Assembly: GCA_012963895.1 (NCBI GenBank)
Contig: DTUW01000120.1
Span: forward strand, 1-5,757
Direction of reading: 5' to 3'
DNA length: 5,757 nucleotides
DNA from: Campylobacterales bacterium
Lineage (GTDB): Bacteria > Campylobacterota > Campylobacteria > Campylobacterales > Thiovulaceae
A program made the position numbers and the translations under genes. This document shows, piece after piece, positions 1 through 5,757 of this stretch. Each line of letters starts with the position of its first letter. The first letter of the stretch is position 1. The notes beneath the pieces were generated by a model. That model saw only the letters and a program-made list of their open reading frames with translations, searched no databases and was not told where the DNA came from.

Positions 1-200
1 CTGTTGGAGCCGCTGGAATTCCGGGGGCGGGATTAATTATGATGATGGTTGTTCTTGATAGTGTCGGACTGCCTCACACCTATATCCCTCTAATTTTGGT
101 TGTAGATAGGATATTGGATATGTTTAGAACTGCTACAAATGTTTGGGGCGATTTGGTAGCTACCAAAATCTTAGACACAAAAACCAAATTTGAAAAATAA
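1..200 (+). CDS. Dicarboxylate/amino acid:cation symporter (SDF/DAACS family), C-terminal fragment
   Basis: This is the 3' end of a gene cut by the window edge. The frame beginning at base 3 gives 65 residues and then TAA at 198-200. The fragment covers the transport-core end of a secondary symporter in the inner membrane: an HP2-like re-entrant loop with AAGIPGAG (residues 3-10 of the fragment), a VGLP turn (21-24), then the last substrate-binding helix with the spaced residues D35, D39, R42-T43, N46 and D50. In the archaeal homologue GltPh the equivalent positions (D390, D394, R397, T398, N401, D405) bind aspartate and sodium. Arg at R42, in the context DMFRTATN, is what glutamate/aspartate carriers have; DctA-type C4-dicarboxylate carriers read more like SEARALTN here. 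I therefore infer uptake of an acidic amino acid, probably Na+-coupled, but the selectivity is not proven because about five sixths of the protein is missing. The short charged tail after the last helix is normal. Its position 27 bases before gltB suggests a shared nitrogen/glutamate role. Confidence 0.88.
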   Translation, partial: VGAAGIPGAGLIMMMVVLDSVGLPHTYIPLILVVDRILDMFRTATNVWGDLVATKILDTKTKFEK

Positions 201-201
201 A

Positions 202-207
202 TATAAT
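202..207 (+). promoter_or_regulatory. Possible -10 box (TATAAT) in front of gltB
   Basis: A perfect TATAAT lies just after the symporter stop codon, about 20 bases before the gltB ATG. No convincing -35 hexamer is seen at the usual 16-18 base distance; the nearest TTGACA-like string (TAGACA, 172-177) is too far away. Campylobacterota housekeeping promoters are known to rely on the -10 box with a poorly conserved -35 region, so this could be functional. It would give a start near base 214 and a very short leader. The region is AT-rich and chance is a real alternative; gltB may simply be read through from the symporter gene. Confidence 0.3.
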
Positions 208-216
208 TCTAACAAT

Positions 217-220
217 AGGA
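217..220 (+). promoter_or_regulatory. Ribosome binding site for gltB
   Basis: AGGA lies seven bases before the ATG at 228, a good Shine-Dalgarno match and spacing, and it supports that start. A second candidate start, the ATG at 243 (Met6), has GGAG at 230-233 nine bases upstream. Both starts leave the catalytic Cys preceded by a short leader peptide, so the sequence does not decide fully between them. Confidence 0.6.
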
Positions 221-227
221 TTTAACA

Positions 228-3200
228 ATGGAGTTCAACGATATGAAACAAGAGATACAGAGCAGATTTAAAGATAACTGCGGATTTGGTTTGATAGCCG
301 ATATTAAAAATAGAGCTTCTCACCAAATTTTAGAGAATGCTATTACTGCATTAGAGAGAATGATGCATAGGGGGGCGATAGCTGCCGATGGAAAGACAGG
401 AGATGGTAGCGGTCTGCTTCTTTCGATGCCTCATCAATTTATGAAAAAGGTTACTTCACAGGCTGGAATAGACTTGCCAAACCAGTATGGTGTGGCTATG
501 GTCTTTACAAAAGATGAAAAACAGATTGAGAGATTTTCAGAAGTTTGCGAAGAGAATGATATTAGAGTTCTCTATATTCGAGATGTTCCAGTAGATAAAA
601 ATGCTCTTGGAGAACAGGCTCTCCAAACTCTACCGATGATAAAACAGATTGTCGTAGTTCCAAATTCTATTATGGCAACTAAGAGATTTCGAGCCCTTCT
701 ATATTTGGTGAGAAAGATTGTGGAACACGAGTTTGAGGGAGATAGAGATTTCTATATAGCAAGTCTTAGCGATAGTGTTCTATCTTATAAAGGGTTGGTT
801 ATGCCAACTCATATTAAGGAATTCTACAAAGATTTGAATGATAGAGATTTCCAAATCTCATTTGCCCTATTTCACCAAAGATTTTCCACCAATACCCTTC
901 CAGAGTGGAGATTGGCTCAACCATTTAGAACCATTGCACATAATGGGGAGATAAATTCAGTTTCAGCCAATAAATTGAATGTCCAAATCAAATCGGAAAG
1001 TATGAAAAGTAATATCTTTTCCGATGAAGAGCTGGAAAAACTATTTCCTATTATCCAAAAAGGTGGTTCTGATAGTGCTTCGTTTGATAATTTCTTTGAG
1101 TTCCTAATCATCAACGGAATGGACTTTTTTAAAGCTGTTCGCTCTATGGTGCCTGCCCCTTGGCAAAATGCTCCATATATTGATGCTGAAATGAGAGCAT
1201 ATTACGAATACCAAAGCTCTATCTTTGAAGCTTGGGACGGACCAGCAGCGGTTAGTCTAACAAATGGTAGATATATTGCAACTGTCTTAGATAGAAATGG
1301 ATTGAGACCTGCAAAGTATGTAATTACAAAAGGCGGAACTTTCTTAGTCTCTTCTGAATATGGAGTAATAGATATTCCAGAAGATGAGATAATAGAACGG
1401 GGTCGGCTCCAAAGTGGAGAGATGATAGGGCTAGATTTGAAATTTGGAAAGATTTTGAAAAATGGCGAAATAAACGACTATCTAAAAAGTTCGCAACATT
1501 ATGGAGAGTGGCTAAATAGCAATACTCTCTATATCCAAGAACATATCAGCGAACCAACTTGCGATATTGATGGTTGTGATGAGACCCTCCAAACTAAACA
1601 GCAATATTTCAATATTACTCACGAAGTAATAGAGCAGGTAATAGAGCCTATGTTCAAAGACGGCAAAGAGGCGGTTGGCTCTATGGGAGACGATACTCCA
1701 CTTGCTCCATTTTCTAAACAACATCGAAACTTTTCCGACTTTTTTAGACAAAAGTTTGCACAGGTAACCAATCCACCTATCGACCCAATTCGGGAAAAGG
1801 TGGTAATGAGTCTAAATACAGGTTTTGGACAAATATCCAATATCTTAGAAGAGAGTCCAGAACATGCTAAGAGAATAAAGACCACCTCCCCTATTCTTAC
1901 CCAAGAGGAGTTTGATATTCTTCTCTCTTTTGGAGATGAAGAACACCCACGATATGAGGAGATATACAAGAATAGAACCTATTCTACTATTATGAAATCT
2001 TCTCTGAAAGAGTCTCTAAATTCGCTTGTATATAGAATAGTAGAAGATGTGAAAAGTGAAAATATTAGAGTTGTCATTCTTTCAGATAGAGAGGTTTCCA
2101 AAGAGTTTCCAACTATTCCGATGTTGATGGTTGTAGGAAAATTGAACCAAACTCTATTGGAGAACAAAATCCGCCATAAAGTCTCTATCGTAGCTGTTAG
2201 TGGTGAGGTGCATGATTCCCATAGTTCTGCAACTCTCATTGCATTTGGAGCTACCGCTATCTATCCATATCTACTCTTTGCAACAGTTCATGAACTCCTC
2301 AAAAATCGACCTCATCAAGAGTGTAAAGATGGATTGAAATCGGTTAGAACTGCTTTAAATAATGGACTTTTGAAAATCATGTCTAAAATGGGTATCTCTA
2401 CTATTGCATCATATAGAAACTCTTCACTATTCGACATTATCGGACTTTCAAAAGAGATTACTATTGATTGCTTTCCAGATGCTGTAAATCTTATAGATGG
2501 ACTTACCTATCAAGATATTGAAGAGAGAATTAGAAAAGCCCATTTAGATGCATTTGAAGATAGTGGATTTAAGAGAATCTATCCTCTCGATATAGGAGGC
2601 TTCTACAAATATATATCTGGTAAAGAGTTTCACGACTTCTCCCCTGCGGTAATTCATGCAATTCACGAGGGAACAGAAGGGAAAGGGTTCGATAAATTTA
2701 GAGAGTTAGTAAATAGTAGAGGGTTGAAATTTATCCGAGACTTTTTCAAACTGGAATCTGATAGAGAACCTATATCTATCGATGAGGTTGAGCCGAGAGA
2801 GGAGATATTCAAAAGATTTGCAACCGCTGCTATGAGTTTAGGTTCAATTTCACCAGAGGCTCACGAGGCATTAGCTGAGGCGATGAATAGAATTGGAGGA
2901 CAATCCAACTCGGGAGAGGGTGGAGAGTCAAAAGAGAGATTTAAGACTATCAAGAATAGCAAAATCAAACAGGTAGCATCGGGTCGATTTGGAGTAACTC
3001 CTGCATATTTGAGAAGTGCAGAAGAGATTCAAATCAAGATAGCACAAGGGGCGAAACCGGGAGAAGGCGGACAGCTACCGGGTCATAAGGTAACCCCTCT
3101 AATTGCAGAACTTAGATATACAATTCCGGGAGTAACTCTAATATCTCCTCCACCTCATCACGACATCTATTCAATTGAGGATTTGGCTCAACTCATTTTC

Positions 3201-4658
3201 GACCTTAAACAGGTAAATCCAGATGCAAAAATAGCGGTAAAACTTGTTTCAACTTCTGGGGTTGGAACGATTGCATCAGGGGTAGCAAAAGCATATGCTG
3301 ACAAAATCATAATATCGGGTGGAGATGGAGGAACGGGAGCAGCTCCACTTACATCTATAAAATTTGCAGGTAACCCTTGGGAGATAGGACTATCAGAAGC
3401 TCACAACTCATTAAAAGCGAATGGACTCCGTGAGTTTGTGGAACTTCAAACAGATGGAGGATTGAAAACGGGGCTTGATGTTGTCAAAGCTGCTATTTTG
3501 GGGGCTGAAAGTTTTGCATTCGGAACAACGGCACTAACTATATTGGGTTGTAAGTTGTTGAGAGTTTGCCATCTAAATAGATGTTCAGTGGGAATTGCTA
3601 CCCAAGACGAAACCCTAAGAAGCGAACACTATAAAGGGACTGTGGATAAGTTGATTTCATATTTCACCTTTGTAGCTGATGATATTCGAGAAATTTTGGC
3701 AAAGCTTGGATATTCATCTCTTGATGAGATAATTGGAAAAACTCACCTATTGAAAGTGATAGATGATGAGTTTGCTAAAAAGTTCGACTTTTCAAATATC
3801 TTGATGAGAATTGAGGGTAAAGATACCTGCACCTATGAGCATAACGAGCCGTTTGATGATAACTCTTTTGAAAAAGAGATATTGAAAGAGGTTAGAACGA
3901 CTATCAAAAATCCACAAGACAATATAGTCATTCACCGCGAAATCAAGAACCTCAATAGAAGTTTTGGAGCGAGAATATCCGGCGATATAGCGAAATACTA
4001 TGGAGATAAGGGATTACCTGAGGATAGTATCAAAATCAACCTATCGGGAACTGCTGGACAATCCTTAGGAGCTTTCTTGATAAATGGAGTTTCCATATAC
4101 CTAAATGGAGTGGCTAATGACTATGTTGGAAAGGGCATGAGTGGAGGAAAGATAGTAATATCTTCTAAACTTCAAGGGGATAACTTTTCTATCCTTGGAA
4201 ATACATGTCTATATGGAGCAACAGGAGGAAAGCTATTCGCTTCTGGTTCGGCTGGTGAGCGGTTCGCTGTTAGAAATTCTGGAACTATTGCAGTTGTAGA
4301 GGGAACGGGCGATCATGCTTGTGAATATATGACAGGTGGGATAGTCTGTATTCTTGGAAAAACCGGGTTGAATTTTGGAGCAGGTATGACTGGTGGGATT
4401 GCATTTATCTACGACAAAGAACATACATTTATTGAAAACATGAATCAGGAGCTAATTCAAGCCACTCGGATAGATACGGACGACACCAATGAAACTCGCC
4501 ACTACCTAAAACGACTTTTAAAAGAGTATTACAACGAGACAGGTAGCAAAAAGGCTAAATATATCTTAGACAATTTCAGAGCTGAAATTAGAGATTTCTG
4601 GTTGGTTCAACCTAAGAACATGAAAAAGTTGATTCTAAATCCTGATGATGGCGATTAG
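228..4658 (+). CDS. gltB: Glutamate synthase (GOGAT), large/alpha subunit, NAD(P)H-type
   Basis: This cytoplasmic iron-sulfur flavoprotein transfers the amide nitrogen of glutamine to 2-oxoglutarate, giving two glutamates; with glutamine synthetase it forms the main low-ammonium assimilation route. The length, 1476 residues, is normal for the family. Domains in order are: a type-2 glutamine amidotransferase (about 18-440) with nucleophile Cys18 in NCGFGLIAD, Arg48 in HRGA, N239-G240 in HNGEIN and D282; a central domain (about 460-780) with QVTNPPIDPIRE at 512-523; an FMN/2-oxoglutarate synthase domain (about 795-1165) with GEGGQLPG at 945-952, SPPPHHDIYS at 973-982 and GGDGGTG at 1031-1037; 3Fe-4S ligands C1108, C1114 and C1119 (C-x5-C-x4-C); and a C-terminal GXGXG beta-helix (about 1240-1430) with SGTAGQSLGAF at 1273-1283. 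Cys18 must become the N-terminus, so the first 17 residues (12 if Met6 starts) are a propeptide. Between GEGGE (ends 900) and ASGRFG (starts 917) there are only 16 residues, so the roughly 27-residue insertion of ferredoxin-dependent enzymes is absent. A GltD partner is therefore expected, but none is adjacent. Confidence 0.97.
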   Translation: MEFNDMKQEIQSRFKDNCGFGLIADIKNRASHQILENAITALERMMHRGAIAADGKTGDGSGLLLSMPHQFMKKVTSQAGIDLPNQYGVAMVFTKDEKQIERFSEVCEENDIRVLYIRDVPVDKNALGEQALQTLPMIKQIVVVPNSIMATKRFRALLYLVRKIVEHEFEGDRDFYIASLSDSVLSYKGLVMPTHIKEFYKDLNDRDFQISFALFHQRFSTNTLPEWRLAQPFRTIAHNGEINSVSANKLNVQIKSESMKSNIFSDEELEKLFPIIQKGGSDSASFDNFFEFLIINGMDFFKAVRSMVPAPWQNAPYIDAEMRAYYEYQSSIFEAWDGPAAVSLTNGRYIATVLDRNGLRPAKYVITKGGTFLVSSEYGVIDIPEDEIIERGRLQSGEMIGLDLKFGKILKNGEINDYLKSSQHYGEWLNSNTLYIQEHISEPTCDIDGCDETLQTKQQYFNITHEVIEQVIEPMFKDGKEAVGSMGDDTPLAPFSKQHRNFSDFFRQKFAQVTNPPIDPIREKVVMSLNTGFGQISNILEESPEHAKRIKTTSPILTQEEFDILLSFGDEEHPRYEEIYKNRTYSTIMKSSLKESLNSLVYRIVEDVKSENIRVVILSDREVSKEFPTIPMLMVVGKLNQTLLENKIRHKVSIVAVSGEVHDSHSSATLIAFGATAIYPYLLFATVHELLKNRPHQECKDGLKSVRTALNNGLLKIMSKMGISTIASYRNSSLFDIIGLSKEITIDCFPDAVNLIDGLTYQDIEERIRKAHLDAFEDSGFKRIYPLDIGGFYKYISGKEFHDFSPAVIHAIHEGTEGKGFDKFRELVNSRGLKFIRDFFKLESDREPISIDEVEPREEIFKRFATAAMSLGSISPEAHEALAEAMNRIGGQSNSGEGGESKERFKTIKNSKIKQVASGRFGVTPAYLRSAEEIQIKIAQGAKPGEGGQLPGHKVTPLIAELRYTIPGVTLISPPPHHDIYSIEDLAQLIFDLKQVNPDAKIAVKLVSTSGVGTIASGVAKAYADKIIISGGDGGTGAAPLTSIKFAGNPWEIGLSEAHNSLKANGLREFVELQTDGGLKTGLDVVKAAILGAESFAFGTTALTILGCKLLRVCHLNRCSVGIATQDETLRSEHYKGTVDKLISYFTFVADDIREILAKLGYSSLDEIIGKTHLLKVIDDEFAKKFDFSNILMRIEGKDTCTYEHNEPFDDNSFEKEILKEVRTTIKNPQDNIVIHREIKNLNRSFGARISGDIAKYYGDKGLPEDSIKINLSGTAGQSLGAFLINGVSIYLNGVANDYVGKGMSGGKIVISSKLQGDNFSILGNTCLYGATGGKLFASGSAGERFAVRNSGTIAVVEGTGDHACEYMTGGIVCILGKTGLNFGAGMTGGIAFIYDKEHTFIENMNQELIQATRIDTDDTNETRHYLKRLLKEYYNETGSKKAKYILDNFRAEIRDFWLVQPKNMKKLILNPDDGD

Positions 4659-4660
4659 TA

Positions 4661-5737
4661 ATGAATAGCTTTGGACGACTATTCTCTTTTACAACCTTTG
4701 GAGAGTCTCACGGTAAAGCTGTTGGGGTTGTGATTGATGGGGTTCCGGCTGGGTTGGAGTTTGATGAAACCTTTATCCAAGATGAGGTGGATAGACGACG
4801 ACCTGGGCGGAACTCTTTCGCCACCGCTCGTAAAGAGAGCGATAAAATAGAGGTTCTTAGCGGAGTTTTTGAAGGCAAAACAACAGGGACACCGATAGGG
4901 ATAGTGATATACAACACAAACCAGAAGAGTAAAGACTACTCTAAGATTAGGGATATTTTTCGTCCCGGACATGCAGACTTCACCTATTTCCACAAATATG
5001 GAATTAGAGACTATCGAGGAGGTGGTAGAAGTTCTGCGAGAGAGACAGTAGCCCGAGTGGTTGCTGGTGCAGTAGCAAAATTGGTATTGAGAGAATTGAA
5101 AATAGAAGTCCTTAGCGGAGTTTCACATATCCACGGTATTGGTAGTAGTGATTATAACTTTCACCATGCTAGAAAGAGTGAAATATACTCCCTTACTCCA
5201 AAACTTGAAGAGGCACAGAAACAGGCAATATTGGAGGCAAAAGAGAATCACGATTCTGTTGGAGGGACGGCAGTAGTTCGGATAAAACATATTCCGATAG
5301 GTCTTGGAGAACCGATATATTACAAACTTGATGCAGTTCTTGCTGATGCTATGATGAGCATCAATGGAGTGAAAGGGGTTGAAATAGGTTCTGGTATAGA
5401 TTCTACTACTCGTCTTGGGTCTGAGAATAATGATGAGATGGATAGACACGGATTTATATCAAATAATGCAGGTGGGATTTTGGGTGGTATCAGCAATGGT
5501 AACTATATTGATATAAAAGTCCATTTTAAACCTACCCCATCTATTTTCCGCCCTCAAACTACCCAAGATATTTTTGGCAATGTTCAAGAGTTGAAACTCA
5601 AAGGGAGACACGACCCGGTTATTGCTGTTCGCGGTTCAGTGGTAGCTGAGGCGATGGCTTCAATCGTATTGGTCGATATGTTGCTTCTCAATATGGGGCG
5701 GACGATAGATGGAATTCGAAATTTTTACCATAAATAG
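4661..5737 (+). CDS. aroC: Chorismate synthase
   Basis: This cytoplasmic enzyme catalyses the last shikimate-pathway step, converting 5-enolpyruvylshikimate-3-phosphate to chorismate, the precursor of aromatic amino acids, folates and quinones. It needs reduced FMN, although the reaction has no net redox change. At 358 residues it is the usual bacterial length. Family signatures are all present: GESHG at 14-18 with His17, RPGHADF from 101 with His104, GGRSSAR at 121-127, GGISNG at 275-280 followed by KPTPSI at 290-295, and GRHDP at 315-319 with Asp318. His17, His104 and Asp318 match the residues known to matter for catalysis in characterised enzymes. The start MNSFGRLF fits the family N-terminus. 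The ATG lies two bases after the gltB stop (TAG-TA-ATG), with only a weak Shine-Dalgarno-like GATGG at 4647-4651, so translation is probably coupled to gltB. Whether a separate NAD(P)H flavin reductase supplies FMNH2 cannot be told here; no reductase domain is fused. I see no truncation or frameshift. Confidence 0.97.
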   Translation: MNSFGRLFSFTTFGESHGKAVGVVIDGVPAGLEFDETFIQDEVDRRRPGRNSFATARKESDKIEVLSGVFEGKTTGTPIGIVIYNTNQKSKDYSKIRDIFRPGHADFTYFHKYGIRDYRGGGRSSARETVARVVAGAVAKLVLRELKIEVLSGVSHIHGIGSSDYNFHHARKSEIYSLTPKLEEAQKQAILEAKENHDSVGGTAVVRIKHIPIGLGEPIYYKLDAVLADAMMSINGVKGVEIGSGIDSTTRLGSENNDEMDRHGFISNNAGGILGGISNGNYIDIKVHFKPTPSIFRPQTTQDIFGNVQELKLKGRHDPVIAVRGSVVAEAMASIVLVDMLLLNMGRTIDGIRNFYHK

Positions 5738-5739
5738 AG

Positions 5740-5757
5740 ATGTCAATTAGTAGATAT
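5740..5757 (+). CDS. Possible start of a further gene, cut by the window end
   Basis: An ATG two bases after the aroC stop (TAG-AG-ATG) opens a frame reading MSISRY up to the window edge. The spacing is the same two bases as at the gltB-aroC junction, which suggests a coupled operon gene. No Shine-Dalgarno sequence is evident, and six residues cannot identify a family. The ATG may equally be coincidental. Confidence 0.35.

Noticed and set aside
1..200. Annotation of the first fragment as DctA (C4-dicarboxylate carrier)
   Set aside because: The final helix reads DMFRTATNVWGD, which is the glutamate/aspartate carrier pattern, while DctA has SEARALTN-like wording there. The broad family call is kept without a gene symbol.
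201..227. A transcription terminator or riboswitch between the symporter gene and gltB
   Set aside because: The 27-base gap has no inverted repeat followed by a T run and is too short for a structured leader.
1619..1969. Open frame of 116 codons on the minus strand inside gltB
   Set aside because: It lies entirely opposite a well-conserved gltB region, has no recognisable protein motif, and reads as the complement of an AT-rich coding sequence with few reverse-strand stops.
2910..3000. Possibility that this is a ferredoxin-dependent glutamate synthase, since no gltD is adjacent
   Set aside because: The ferredoxin-type insertion between GEGGE and ASGRFGVT is missing, and the surrounding wording (IKQVASGRFGVTPAYL) matches the E. 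coli-type alpha subunit.
5123..5449. Open frame of 108 codons on the minus strand inside aroC, and a similar one at 4679-4993
   Set aside because: Both are opposite conserved chorismate synthase coding sequence, and their translations show no known domain. They are best explained as shadows of aroC.
1..5757. CRISPR array, tRNA/rRNA genes, insertion sequence, phage or toxin-antitoxin genes, or an undescribed defence-like system
   Set aside because: The window is almost entirely filled by three conserved metabolic genes. No direct-repeat array, transposase, terminal inverted repeats or RNA-gene signature was seen on either strand.

Overview
The window is an AT-rich (roughly 40% G+C by eye) bacterial chromosomal segment of tightly packed metabolic genes, all on the + strand. 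The proteins read like Campylobacterota (formerly Epsilonproteobacteria, e.g. the Sulfurimonas/Sulfurovum/Campylobacter range). The reasons are a chorismate synthase close in length and wording to the Campylobacter type, heavy AGA use for Arg, and AT-ending codons. This placement is inference from memory, not a database result.

Layout: 1-200 is the C-terminal end (65 residues plus stop) of a sodium/proton-coupled dicarboxylate/amino-acid symporter of the SDF/DAACS family. A 27-base gap (201-227) holds a ribosome binding site and a possible -10 box. 228-4658 is a full-length glutamate synthase large (alpha) subunit, GltB, with all four canonical domains, the N-terminal catalytic Cys and the 3Fe-4S cysteines. 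Two bases later, 4661-5737 encodes a complete chorismate synthase, AroC. Two bases after its stop, an ATG at 5740 may open a further gene that runs off the window. There is no gene-free stretch longer than 27 bases.

How the genes fit together: the symporter fragment carries the residue set expected for acidic amino acids, so a likely glutamate/aspartate importer sits next to the enzyme that makes glutamate from glutamine and 2-oxoglutarate. AroC is an unrelated shikimate-pathway enzyme that appears to be cotranscribed, and possibly translationally coupled, with gltB. GltB lacks the insertion typical of ferredoxin-dependent enzymes, so it should need the small subunit GltD, yet no gltD is adjacent.

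I do not see an undescribed biological system here. The genes are ordinary housekeeping enzymes. The observations most worth a second look are the missing gltD partner, the gltB-aroC pairing, and a strong depletion of the tetranucleotide GATC (one copy by manual scan), with synonymous codon choices that appear to steer around it.
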